A DNA stretch of 64,000 nucleotides from Pseudodesulfovibrio sp. Its GTDB lineage: Bacteria; Desulfobacterota; Desulfovibrionia; Desulfovibrionales; Desulfovibrionaceae. The notes under the pieces are model-generated. The model worked only from the letters and a program-made list of their open reading frames with translations. It did not search any database and was not told the origin of the DNA. How positions within the stretch are numbered: position 1 is the stretch's first letter; every line of letters begins with the position of its first letter. Both the position numbers and the translations under genes were made by a program. Shown here piece after piece: positions 1-6,677 of the stretch. Where the stretch lies: contig NZ_JAQUWN010000007.1 of the NCBI RefSeq assembly GCF_028692895.1, positions 1 to 64,000 on the forward strand. The letters run 5' to 3'.

Positions 1-654
1 GGCGTCCTCCTGCGCGTCAACTCGCCCGGCGGAGCCATCGCCCCCTCACAGGAAATCTACGCCGCCGTCGCCGCGCTCGACAAAGTCAAACCCGTCGTCG
101 CCTCCTACGGCTCCGTCGCCGCCAGCGGCGGCTACTACGCCTCGGTCCCGGCCCGCGTCATCGTCGCCAACCCCGGCTCCCTCACCGCTTCCATCGGCGT
201 GGTCGCCGAATTCGTCACCGTGGCCGACGCTCTGGAAAAACTCGGCGTCAAACCCGAAGTCCTCGCCACCGGGCGCTACAAAGGCGCAGGCACCCCCCTG
301 CGCAACCTTACCTCCGAACAGCGGGAACAACTCCTCGGCCTCATGCAGGACATGCACGAGCAGTTCGTCTCCGACGTCGCCAAGGCCCGCTCCCTCAAGC
401 GCGATCGCGTCGCCGCCATCGCCGACGGACGCGCCGTCTCCGGCCGACAGGCCCTCGCACTCGGGCTCGTCGATATGCTCGGCGGCCGCCGCCAGGCCTT
501 CGACAAGCTCAAGGAACTCTGCAATATCACAGGCAAAGTAGCCCTCCTTGAAGGACCCGTCAAAGAACAAACAGTTCTCCAGCAAATCCTCGGCTCCATC
601 CACATCGACCTCAGCGCCGCCACCCCCGAAGGGTGGAAGCTCTACTACAAATAG
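1..654 (+). CDS. sppA: Signal peptide peptidase SppA, 3' part (5' end outside window)
   Basis: Membrane-bound serine protease of peptidase family S49 that degrades signal peptides left in the inner membrane after secretion. The frame is open from base 1, so the N-terminal membrane anchor and the start lie upstream. Window residue 42 is the Ser of ASGGYYAS, the S49 nucleophile. Window residue 94 is the Lys of TGRYKGAG, the general base. Their 52-residue spacing matches the Ser147/Lys199 pair of Bacillus subtilis SppA (from memory), so this is the short SppA type. The C-terminus is complete, ending in LYYK before TAG. A strong hairpin terminator lies about 200 bases downstream. Confidence 0.93.
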   Translation, partial: GVLLRVNSPGGAIAPSQEIYAAVAALDKVKPVVASYGSVAASGGYYASVPARVIVANPGSLTASIGVVAEFVTVADALEKLGVKPEVLATGRYKGAGTPLRNLTSEQREQLLGLMQDMHEQFVSDVAKARSLKRDRVAAIADGRAVSGRQALALGLVDMLGGRRQAFDKLKELCNITGKVALLEGPVKEQTVLQQILGSIHIDLSAATPEGWKLYYK

Positions 655-675
655 CCGACCGGCAGGGGGAAGAAT

Positions 676-775
676 GCCTCCGGCGGCCCTCCGGGGGCCC
701 CTTCGGGGAGACCAGGGCGCTGCCCTGGACCCGCCAAAGGCGAGCCTTTGGAATCCACTCTCCGCTTTCGCGGGG
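676..775 (+). repeat. GC-rich intergenic repeat, copy 1
   Basis: Contains GCCTCCGGCGGCCC, the self-complementary CCAGGGCGCTGCCCTGG and an ACTCTCCGC end. The same three blocks occur in the same order on the minus strand at 1185-1287, so the two copies face each other around a 400-base centre. Blocks of this kind recur between genes in many Desulfovibrio-like genomes (recollection, not checked). Confidence 0.5.
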
Positions 776-844
776 CCATAGCCTGCTCAAGCGACTCATG
801 TCCGCGGGGACGGACTGCCCGCTCGCCCCGCCGTGCCGGTTAAC

Positions 845-933
845 GGCTGGGGCCGAAGGGGACGGGTGGAGGTATGTGCCGCTTACCGGGACACCGCCCG
901 CCGCCCCCTTCGGCCCCAGCCGGGGTGTTTTTT
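845..933 (+). terminator. Long-stem rho-independent-type terminator
   Basis: Arms 845-864 and 902-921 pair over 20 positions with one A/C mismatch, enclosing a 37-base loop, and are followed by GGGGTGTTTTTT. The position fits termination of sppA, although the stem begins about 190 bases after its stop. The large loop, which has its own short GGTA/TACC pairing, leaves room for a small structured RNA. Confidence 0.6.
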
Positions 934-1050
934 GAAGACAAAGAAAAGGCCATTCTTCAAATTAAGAACTTTGCCTCTCTCAATGTCTCAGACGCCGTAA
1001 TGGCATGACCTGCAAATTTGCTCCGAGCGGTTCACACGGCGTGGGCTAGT

Positions 1051-1121
1051 GTCCGTGAAGATTCGACAGGCCCCTTTCCGTCCCGTCAGGGCGGAAAGGG
1101 GCCTGTCGAGTCTTCGCGGAC
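1051..1121 (+). repeat. Near-perfect 30-bp hairpin
   Basis: Arm 1051-1080 and arm 1092-1121 are complementary at 28 of 30 positions around an 11-base loop. The two exceptions are T opposite G, which become G-U wobbles in RNA made from the plus strand, so that transcript would be fully paired. There is no T tract after the stem, so it is not a simple terminator. Confidence 0.75.
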
Positions 1122-1184
1122 GTCGCTTGGCCGCCGCCAGCCGATCTCCCCGCCAACCAACTCCCAAACCCCCGCGCTACTCGC

Positions 1185-1290
1185 CCGCGCAGCGGAGAGT
1201 GGGGTGCAGGGGCTTTGTCCCTGCCGGGTCCAGGGCAGCGCCCTGGCCTCCCCGGAGGGGCCGCCGGAGGCATTCCCCTGCCTGCCTGGC
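1185..1290 (-). repeat. GC-rich intergenic repeat, copy 2 (inverted)
   Basis: Minus-strand counterpart of the element at 676-775, with GCCTCCGGCGGCCC, the CCAGGGCGCTGCCCTGG core and ACTCTCCGC in the same order. The middle segment differs from copy 1. It ends close to the 3' end of the DUF3124 gene. Confidence 0.5.
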
Positions 1291-1306
1291 TGTCGCTTGG
1301 CCTGGC

Positions 1307-1792
1307 CTAGTGTTCTTCGATGACGACGCCGTCGCAGACGAAGGAGATGCCCTGGGTGGAGGCGGTGCCGATCATGACGGACTGGATGACCGGGGCGGTG
1401 ACGGGTCGGGTGGCGGCCCATTTGACGGTGAAGTTGGCGCCGGAGCCGCCCTGCTGGTCGCGTTCGGGAAGGTGGACCTCGTAGGTGCCCATGGGCCCGA
1501 TGGTGACTGGTTTGGCGAGGTATTCCTTCATCATTTTGCCGTGGTCGTCGTAGTATTTGATGGAGGTGATGGCGATGGAGCCCGTGTGGTCGACGTTGCG
1601 GATGGAGAGCAGTGCGGAGAGGTTGTAGGGTCGGCTTTTGATGCCCTGGTAGACGTGGGAGTAGACGGGCACGTAGACTTCCTGTCCGGTGGCGTGCCTC
1701 AGTGCGCGGCCGGCCAGGGCGGGGGTGGCGAGCAGGGCGCAGAGCGCCAGGCTCAGAAGGAAAAGGGTCGGTTTTTTGCAGCGGGCGGGCAT
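1307..1792 (-). CDS. DUF3124 family exported protein
   Basis: A 161-residue protein with a clear Sec signal peptide: a basic start (MPARCKK), a Leu/Ala-rich core and ALAG near residue 28. The mature part has the pattern I associate with DUF3124: VYVPVYSHVYQG, then SIRNVDHTGSIAITS, then KPVTIGPMGTYEV. The family is periplasmic or surface located and has no assigned function. The start is supported by AAGGAG seven bases before the ATG. It lies downstream of the TauE-type gene on the same strand, about 80 bases apart, so co-transcription is possible. Confidence 0.8.
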   Translation of the reverse strand: MPARCKKPTLFLLSLALCALLATPALAGRALRHATGQEVYVPVYSHVYQGIKSRPYNLSALLSIRNVDHTGSIAITSIKYYDDHGKMMKEYLAKPVTIGPMGTYEVHLPERDQQGGSGANFTVKWAATRPVTAPVIQSVMIGTASTQGISFVCDGVVIEEH

Positions 1793-1873
1793 GGTGGCGC
1801 TCCTTGGGATGGGGGTTGGGCTGTTTAGTTTATGCCTGCAAGCGGTGCGGAAGGCAAGATGGGGGAGTGCAAA

Positions 1874-2668
1874 TCAGGCGAGGACGGAGCGGGCCACGAG
1901 TCCTGCGCCGAGGAGGATGAGCAGGACCATGACGACCTGCCTGAAGACGGGTTCGGGCAGGAGCCGCCGGACGCGGCCGCCGAGCCAGATGCCGAGGCCC
2001 ACGGGGACGACGCCCGCGGCGGAGACGAGCATGGCGTTGGTGGAGAGCAGGCCGAGTTTGCCGAGGCCGAGGAGCATGATGATGCTGGCGACGGTGAAGG
2101 AGGTGTTGATGGCCTGGACGAGTTCGTCCTTGGTGATGTCGAGGGAGATGAGGTAGGGGAGGATCGGCATGATCTGGGAACCGGTGAGGCCGTTGACCAG
2201 GCCGGTGGAGAGGCCCACGGCGGTGGCGGTGAGTGGGGTGTGCTTGAGGTGGAGGTTGCCGCCCCAGAGGCCCCAGGAGGCGTAGAGGACCATGGCGACG
2301 CCGAGGACGGTGCGGGGCAGGGCGCTGGTGCTGGAGCCCAGGAGCCAAAGCCCGGCGCACAGGCCGGGCACGGCGGCGGCGTACATGAGCCAGAACCGTT
2401 TCCAGACCCGGCCGAAGCCGCCCGCGTCGACCATGACCATGCTGTTGGCGAGCAGGGACGGGATGATGACCAGGGGGATGGCGAGGCGCATGTCCAGGTA
2501 GGCGGCCATGACGCCGAGGCAGGTGGTGGCGAATCCGAGCCCGGCCGTGCCTTTGAGGAACGCGGCGAAGAAGAAGGTGGCGAGGATGCAGGCGATGATG
2601 AACGGGTCCATGGCCTTTTGGTGGTACGCCCGGGCGGCGGCGGGCACAAGGGGTTTTCTGCTTTTCAT
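1874..2668 (-). CDS. TauE/SafE family membrane permease
   Basis: A 264-residue polytopic membrane protein of the sulfite-exporter TauE/SafE (former DUF81) family, predicted to move small organic or sulfur anions across the inner membrane. About eight hydrophobic segments are visible. The two family half-repeats show as a glycine-rich FLKGTAGLGFATT near the N-terminus and VNGLTGSQIMPILPY near the middle. The substrate cannot be read from sequence. The annotated ATG has no good ribosome binding site and adds a hydrophilic 19-residue tail. An internal ATG at 2611 just before the first membrane segment is a credible alternative. It is divergent from argJ. Confidence 0.85.
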   Translation of the reverse strand: MKSRKPLVPAAARAYHQKAMDPFIIACILATFFFAAFLKGTAGLGFATTCLGVMAAYLDMRLAIPLVIIPSLLANSMVMVDAGGFGRVWKRFWLMYAAAVPGLCAGLWLLGSSTSALPRTVLGVAMVLYASWGLWGGNLHLKHTPLTATAVGLSTGLVNGLTGSQIMPILPYLISLDITKDELVQAINTSFTVASIIMLLGLGKLGLLSTNAMLVSAAGVVPVGLGIWLGGRVRRLLPEPVFRQVVMVLLILLGAGLVARSVLA

Positions 2669-2728
2669 CGGCCGGGCTCTGCGCTACAGGATGTGCTCCC
2701 GGCAACACGACATCATTCGGAGACAGAC

Positions 2729-3910
2729 ATGAACGTACCCAAGGGATTCCGGTTCGCCGCCGCCGCGGCCAGTTTCAAGAAGCCCGGCAAGCTCGACCTG
2801 GGGGCCATCGTCAGCGACGCCCCGGCCGTGGCCGCCGGCGTGTTCACCACCAACAAGTTCAAGGCCGCGCCCGTGCTCCAGTGCCGGGAGATGCTGGCCG
2901 AGGGGCGAAGGATGTCCGGTTTTCTGGCCAATTCCGGCCAGGCCAACGCCTGCACGGGCGAGACGGGCCGGGCCAACTGCCGCGCGGCCCTGGAGCTGGC
3001 GGGTAAGGCGCTGGGCGTCCCGGCCGAGGGGCTCTTGCCCGCGTCCACGGGCGTGATCGGCGCGCAGTTCGACATGTCGAAGTGGGAGGCGGCGATGCCC
3101 GCCCTGGCCGAGTCGCTGAAGACGGGCGCGCCCGAGGATTTCGCCCGGGCGATCATGACCACGGACACGGTGCACAAGATCGCCGAGGCGTCCTTCGAGC
3201 TCGGGGGCGGCGAGGTGCGCGTGCTCGGCATGTGCAAGGGCGCGGGCATGATCTCGCCCAAGATGGCGACGATGCTTTCGTTCGTCATCTGCGACGCGGA
3301 CATTTCGGCCGAGGCGTGGCGGACCATGCTGGCCGACTGCGTGAATCTTTCCATCAACCGGGTGACGGTGGACGGCGACATGTCCACCAACGACTGCGTG
3401 CTGGCCCTGGCCAACGGCGCGTCGGGCGTGGCCATCGAGAGCGAGGACGACTACGTCCTGTTGCGCAAGCACCTGCTCGCGGTGCTGGAGGACCTGGCCT
3501 ACAAGATCGTCATGGACGCCGAGGGCGGGACCAAGGTGGCCTTCATCGAGGTTTCGGGCGCGAAGGACGATGCGGACGCCGAGAAGGTGGCGCGGGCGGT
3601 GGGCAATTCGCCGCTGGTCAAGACGGCGCTTTTCGGGTCCGACCCCAACTGGGGGCGGATCGTCTGCGCGGCGGGCTATTCAGGCGCGGACTTCAAGGCG
3701 GACGACCTGGTGCTCAAGATCGGCGGCGTGCTGGTATTCCGAAACGGCACGCCGGAGCCGGGCGACATGGACGACCTGCTGGGGCCGATCATGAAGGAGC
3801 GGGACATCGTCATCCACATCGCGGTGGGCGACGGACCGGGCTCTTCCCTGCTGCTGGCGAGCGACCTGACGCGGGAGTATGTGTCCATCAACGCGGACTA
3901 CCGTTCCTAG
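2729..3910 (+). CDS. argJ: Bifunctional glutamate N-acetyltransferase / amino-acid acetyltransferase ArgJ
   Basis: Cytosolic enzyme of arginine synthesis that transfers the acetyl group of N-acetylornithine to glutamate and, in the bifunctional form, can also use acetyl-CoA. The 393-residue length is typical. The self-cleavage site is visible as KMATMLSF, with Thr181 as the nucleophile that becomes the N-terminus of the beta chain. Other conserved pieces are FLANSGQANACTG, ASTGVIG, GDMSTNDC and the C-terminal SINADYRS. The start at 2729 follows GGAG by seven bases. An open frame extends upstream but overlaps the divergent permease gene and is not needed. The 3' end is followed after one base by a long imperfect palindrome. 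Confidence 0.96.
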   Translation: MNVPKGFRFAAAAASFKKPGKLDLGAIVSDAPAVAAGVFTTNKFKAAPVLQCREMLAEGRRMSGFLANSGQANACTGETGRANCRAALELAGKALGVPAEGLLPASTGVIGAQFDMSKWEAAMPALAESLKTGAPEDFARAIMTTDTVHKIAEASFELGGGEVRVLGMCKGAGMISPKMATMLSFVICDADISAEAWRTMLADCVNLSINRVTVDGDMSTNDCVLALANGASGVAIESEDDYVLLRKHLLAVLEDLAYKIVMDAEGGTKVAFIEVSGAKDDADAEKVARAVGNSPLVKTALFGSDPNWGRIVCAAGYSGADFKADDLVLKIGGVLVFRNGTPEPGDMDDLLGPIMKERDIVIHIAVGDGPGSSLLLASDLTREYVSINADYRS

Positions 3911-4032
3911 CGAACGGTTGAAAAACGGCGATCTGCGGCGTTGCTGCAAAAAAGCGAACCCTCGCGTACGGGGAGTACGCTTCGGCCTCGCTTTTTTTCG
4001 CGCCTTGCATCTCACCATTTTTGAACCGTTCG
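3911..4032. repeat. Long imperfect palindrome between argJ and the tautomerase gene
   Basis: The ends read GAACGGTT and AACCGTTC. Complementarity continues inward imperfectly for about 55 bases on each side (AAAAACGG/CCATTTTT, GCAAAAAAGCGA/TCGCTTTTTTTCGC, GCGTAC/GTACGC). It contains A and T tracts on both arms, so either strand's RNA could form a long hairpin with T-rich segments. It starts one base after the argJ stop and probably acts as a terminator or as a dispersed repeat element. Confidence 0.65.
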
Positions 4033-4065
4033 TTTATCGGAAATGACAAGAGAGAGGAGGACGCC

Positions 4066-4263
4066 GTGCCCATCCTGCGCGTGGAGACCTGGGCCGGGCT
4101 GCCGGTCGAAAAGAAGAAGGATTTCGTGGAGACCCTGACCCGCGAGACGGTGCGCATCCTGGGCTGCCCGCCCGAGGCCGTGACCGTTGTCATCGACGAG
4201 GTCCCCAAGGAAAACTGGGGCGCGGCCGGGCAGCTCTGCACCGAGCGTTTCCCGGACAGATAG
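4066..4263 (+). CDS. 4-oxalocrotonate tautomerase family protein
   Basis: A 65-residue protein whose second residue is Pro (GTG-start, then PILRVETWAGL), so removal of the initiator would expose the catalytic Pro-1 that defines this tautomerase family. Length and the C-terminal TVVIDEVPKENWGAAG pattern fit family members of about 62 residues, which work as oligomers in the cytosol on enol/keto substrates. The real substrate is unknown. The GTG at 4066 is chosen over an upstream ATG at 4021 because GAGAGGAGG precedes it by five bases and because only this start places Pro correctly. Confidence 0.88.
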   Translation: MPILRVETWAGLPVEKKKDFVETLTRETVRILGCPPEAVTVVIDEVPKENWGAAGQLCTERFPDR

Positions 4264-4269
4264 CGAAAG

Positions 4270-4296
4270 AAAGCCCGCCGAATCGGCGGGCTTTTT
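4270..4296. terminator. Bidirectional rho-independent terminator
   Basis: AAGCCCGCCG AAT CGGCGGGCTTTTT: an eight-to-nine-pair GC stem with a 3-base loop, a T tract on the plus side and a weaker TTTCTTT on the minus side. It serves the tautomerase gene and, in the other direction, the end of the small-peptide array. Confidence 0.85.
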
Positions 4297-4324
4297 CATG
4301 GCGCGTATCAAAGCCGGACAGTCG

Positions 4325-4507
4325 TCACTTGCCGAGAGCCGTTATGTCCTGCTTGAGGCGGTCCATGAGCTCGGCCAACTCGTTGTCGGCGGGCGGGGAG
4401 GCCGGGTCCGCGCCCGAGGTGACGCCGGGCGGGACGCTCAGGCCGAAGCCCACGCCGCCCGCCAACTGGTCCAGCACTTCGTCCGGGAGCTTCCTTTTTT
4501 CCTGCAT
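4325..4507 (-). CDS. Small leader-type peptide 7 of the array (60 aa)
   Basis: Last gene of the minus-strand array. The N-terminus reads KLPDEVLDQLAGG, matching the PDE-LLD-x-x-SGG leader shared by the array and ending in a double glycine, the usual cleavage site of bacteriocin-type leaders. The remaining 44 residues are Gly/Pro-rich, then acidic and helical (ELAELMDRLKQD), with no Cys. It is not similar to the cores of the other members. GGAGG precedes the ATG by six bases, and the preceding gene ends 21 bases upstream. Being the most divergent, it could be a spacer or immunity-type peptide rather than a product. Confidence 0.7.
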   Translation of the reverse strand: MQEKRKLPDEVLDQLAGGVGFGLSVPPGVTSGADPASPPADNELAELMDRLKQDITALGK

Positions 4508-4528
4508 GGTCGCCTCCGTGGCTCCCGG

Positions 4529-4816
4529 CTAGACGGACTCGCCGAACATTTCCATGAATGCGGACTCGATGCTGACCGTGCCGCCATGGGCCTGGGCCTG
4601 CTTGAAGGCGCTGTCCATGTCGCCGAGGGTTTTGGGGTTCTTGTCCAGGAAGCCCTTCATCTCGTCGGTGAACTGGATGGTGTACGAGTCGCCGCCCGCG
4701 TCGAAGGTCATGCCGGAGGAGCTGATGCCGGTATAGGTGGCGGGCATACCGCGATAGGAGAGGGTGCCGCCGGAAACCATGTCCAGGAGTTCGTCGGGAA
4801 TTTGCATCTTGGCCAT
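4529..4816 (-). CDS. Small leader-type peptide 6 of the array (95 aa)
   Basis: Starts MAKMQIPDELLDMVSGG, a clear double-glycine leader. The core begins TLSYRGMPATYTG and ends in an amphipathic helix-like tail. The core keeps the sequence plan of its neighbours: a short strand-rich part resembling a VTLTLDSGDxY segment, then a helix with KNPKTLGDMD that recalls the SDPKFFQTLF and TDPKAFKAFF of two other members. An ATG at 4825 is in frame, but the AAGGA sits correctly for the ATG at 4816. There is no Cys, so lanthionine-type or sactionine-type modification is unlikely. Confidence 0.75.
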   Translation of the reverse strand: MAKMQIPDELLDMVSGGTLSYRGMPATYTGISSSGMTFDAGGDSYTIQFTDEMKGFLDKNPKTLGDMDSAFKQAQAHGGTVSIESAFMEMFGESV

Positions 4817-4879
4817 TTTTCGCATCCTTTTGTCGGTTGTCGGGTTGGACGGGCCGCCGTGGCCGCCCGTTTGGGGGCG

Positions 4880-5104
4880 CTATGCGACGTAGTCTTCCAG
4901 TCGGTAGGTATCAAGGGCGCCCGCGTGTTTGTCCATTATTTCAAACAGGGCGTCGCGCAGTCCGCTTGGGGAAGAGACCGCCTTGGTGCGGACTTCCTTG
5001 TCTCCTTTCAGCGAGAGGTTGTGGCCGTCGAACAGGGTGATGGTGAGGCCGTCGTTGTCCATGGCCAGTTTGGTGGCGTCGGGGAGCTGCGCTTTCGTGC
5101 CCAT
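4880..5104 (-). CDS. Small array protein 5, leader motif lost (74 aa)
   Basis: A 74-residue protein inside the array with a strong GGAGG site six bases before its ATG. It lacks the PDELLD-x-x-SGG leader: only LPDATKLAMD remains at the N-terminus and no double glycine follows. Its TITLFDGHNLSLKG segment and the ending YRLEDYVA match the plan and the YRLEEYAG/YRLEEFAG end of the members at 5433-5720 and 5745-6029. It is best explained as a paralogue that lost the cleavage motif and may stay in the cell. Function unknown. Confidence 0.7.
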   Translation of the reverse strand: MGTKAQLPDATKLAMDNDGLTITLFDGHNLSLKGDKEVRTKAVSSPSGLRDALFEIMDKHAGALDTYRLEDYVA

Positions 5105-5129
5105 GGGTTTCCTCCGGTGTGGGCTGGGC

Positions 5130-5405
5130 TCAGATCTTCGTGTACTGGCCGGGGTCTGCCTGGGCGTAGATGTTGTCGTCGGTCACGCTCCTGGTGAACA
5201 GGGTCTGGAAGAACTTGGGATCGGACTGGAACATGGCCCGGTCCTGGGCCGAGTGGCCGCGGAAGTACTTGTCGCCGCTGTCCAGGGTCAGGGTTACGCC
5301 GGAATCGTCGACGTCGGCGCCGATCACCTTGTGGGCGCCGAAGGTCATGAGGCCGCCGGAGATGGCGTCGAGCATGTCGTCGGGGATTGCCGTTTTCTTG
5401 GTCAT
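5130..5405 (-). CDS. Small leader-type peptide 4 of the array (91 aa)
   Basis: The N-terminus AIPDDMLDAISGG is a double-glycine leader. The core has GVTLTLDSGDKYF, then SDPKFFQTLF and an end GQYTKI. It aligns throughout with the first gene of the array (GYTLTLETGERYF, TDPKAFKAFF, WNYEKI), so these two form one subfamily. AAGGAG lies seven bases before the ATG. No Cys is present. Predicted to be exported after leader removal; target or activity unknown. Confidence 0.78.
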   Translation of the reverse strand: MTKKTAIPDDMLDAISGGLMTFGAHKVIGADVDDSGVTLTLDSGDKYFRGHSAQDRAMFQSDPKFFQTLFTRSVTDDNIYAQADPGQYTKI

Positions 5406-5432
5406 GGGGAACTCCTTGTTCGTTTCGTCCGG

Positions 5433-5720
5433 TTAGTCGTCCATGGGGCATGGGTTGCCCGCGTATTCCTCCAGCCGGTATTCCTTGTTTCTGTCGAACA
5501 TCGCCGCCGCCGCTTTCTCCTTGTCCACGCCGAAGATGCCGAGGAATTCGTTGTGGCCCTTTTCGCTCCAGGGGAACAGCATCCTGCCCTGCGCCGTTTC
5601 GGCTTCGATCCCGATCAGGCTGATCTTGTTTATCCGGCGGACTTCCGTTCCCTGGTAGGTGAAGACGCCGCCGGAAAGGGCGTCCAGCACGTCGTCGGGC
5701 AGCGCCATCTTCTTGGTCAT
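5433..5720 (-). CDS. Small leader-type peptide 3 of the array (95 aa)
   Basis: Leader KMALPDDVLDALSGG followed by VFTYQGTEVRRI. It is a close paralogue of the next gene upstream (5745-6029): both share LSGGVFTYQG, GIEAETAQGRM and FPWS, and end with YRLEE(Y/F)AG. The nucleotide identity across the leader is nearly complete, pointing to recent tandem duplication. AAGGAG precedes the ATG. It has a single Cys near the C-terminus (NPCPMDD). Double-glycine cleavage would release a core of about 77 residues, long for a classical bacteriocin. Confidence 0.8.
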   Translation of the reverse strand: MTKKMALPDDVLDALSGGVFTYQGTEVRRINKISLIGIEAETAQGRMLFPWSEKGHNEFLGIFGVDKEKAAAAMFDRNKEYRLEEYAGNPCPMDD

Positions 5721-5744
5721 TGAAAACTCCTTGTTTTCGTACGG

Positions 5745-6029
5745 TTAGTCGTCCACGAAGCCGGGAATGCCCGCGAATTCCTCCAGCCGGTATTCCTTGT
5801 GCTGCACCAGCGCCGCCACCATCGCTTCTTTTTCATTTATGCCGCCAAGGGTGCTGAATTCACGGTACGCCTTGTCGCTCCAGGGAAAGAACATCCTGCC
5901 CTGCGCCGTTTCAGCCTCGATGCCGCGCCGGCTGATCCGGTGGACCTGGGTGATTTCTCCCTGGTAGGTGAAGACGCCGCCGGAAAGGGCGTCCAGCAGT
6001 TCGTCGGGAAGCGGAATTTTGTCGCTCAT
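5745..6029 (-). CDS. Small leader-type peptide 2 of the array (94 aa)
   Basis: Leader KIPLPDELLDALSGG, the best match to the array consensus, followed by VFTYQGEITQVHRI. The rest is a near copy of the 5433-5720 product with GIEAETAQGRMFFPWSD and the end YRLEEFAG. CAGGAG lies seven bases before the ATG. Spacing to its neighbours is about 24 bases on each side, so it is part of one transcript. No Cys. Function unknown; the leader is the only recognisable signal. Confidence 0.8.
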   Translation of the reverse strand: MSDKIPLPDELLDALSGGVFTYQGEITQVHRISRRGIEAETAQGRMFFPWSDKAYREFSTLGGINEKEAMVAALVQHKEYRLEEFAGIPGFVDD

Positions 6030-6053
6030 GGTTCTCTCCTGCCGAGTCCGGGG

Positions 6054-6329
6054 CTATATCTTTTCATAGTTCCACACATCGACGAGGTGGAAGTGTTCGT
6101 TGTCGTTGACCATATTGTCGAAGAAGGCCTTGAAGGCCTTCGGGTCGGTTTTGTATATGGCCCGCCATGCGTCGTCATGGGGTTTGAAGTAGCGCTCGCC
6201 CGTCTCCAGCGTCAGGGTATAGCCCCTTTCGTCCACCAGGCATTCCGTCACCCTGTCGGCGATGAACAGCATGCGGCCTCCGGAGATGATGTCCAGCATT
6301 TCATCGGATAATTCGAATGGTTGCGCCAT
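6054..6329 (-). CDS. Small leader-type peptide 1 of the array (91 aa), first gene of the operon
   Basis: Leader PFELSDEMLDIISGG with a core similar to the member at 5130-5405: GYTLTLETGERYF, TDPKAFKAFFDN and the end WNYEKI. The open frame runs upstream well beyond 6329, but a GGGAGAA site seven bases before the ATG at 6329 and the leader's usual distance from Met fix the start. It has one Cys. As the first gene, it defines the operon promoter region in 6330-6677. Confidence 0.78.
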   Translation of the reverse strand: MAQPFELSDEMLDIISGGRMLFIADRVTECLVDERGYTLTLETGERYFKPHDDAWRAIYKTDPKAFKAFFDNMVNDNEHFHLVDVWNYEKI

Positions 6330-6677
6330 GCATTTCTCCCGTTCACGGGTTGGTTTCACAGACTCTGTGCGCAAGGATGGCTCCGGTTGGCAAAAAGGTT
6401 CACGCGCGGACGCGATTTTGCTTCGAGGGCCCTGCCATGCGGGCCGGGGTATTCGCCATGCCTTTGCAAACACTCGTAAGCCATGCGGGAGACTTGTGTC
6501 CAACATATTATAATCGGGAGGATAAATCGTCGCATAAGCGGCGCGGGACGCCGGGTTTGGCCGCTGTTTCATGTGGAGGCCCCGGCGCGCTCGCCAACCG
6601 GGTCGGTTTGCTGTAAGGTGCGCGCCACGGCAAGAACGCGGGCCCGGGCCCGCACACAATACCTTGGAGCGGAAGAG
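6330..6677. promoter_or_regulatory. Divergent intergenic region between peptide array and HD protein
   Basis: About 350 bases between divergent genes, so promoters for both are expected here. The only AT-rich island is ACATATTATAATCGGG at about 6503-6518. Its ATTATAAT is self-complementary and could supply a -10 element in either direction, but no convincing -35 is seen at the right distance on either strand. A GC-only stretch at about 6640-6655 (GCGGGCCCGGGCCCGC) is a perfect palindrome. Confidence 0.4.

Larger units (their letters stand above)
655..1306. other. Gene-free region with hairpins and a degenerate inverted repeat pair
   Basis: No convincing gene is seen. The stretch holds a GC-rich element at about 675-775 and an inverted, diverged copy at about 1185-1290. 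Both share a core reading close to GCCTCCGGCGGCCC followed by CCAGGGCGCTGCCCTGGACCC. Between them are a terminator-type hairpin (845-933), an AT-richer stretch (about 930-1020) and a 30-bp-arm hairpin (1051-1121). Open frames here are short, overlap each other and run through the palindromes, so I read them as chance. Confidence 0.6.

Noticed and set aside
1049..1828. Plus-strand frame of 259 codons over the hairpin and the DUF3124 gene
   Set aside because: Runs through the 30-bp hairpin and the repeat and is opposite a gene with a signal peptide and good ribosome site.
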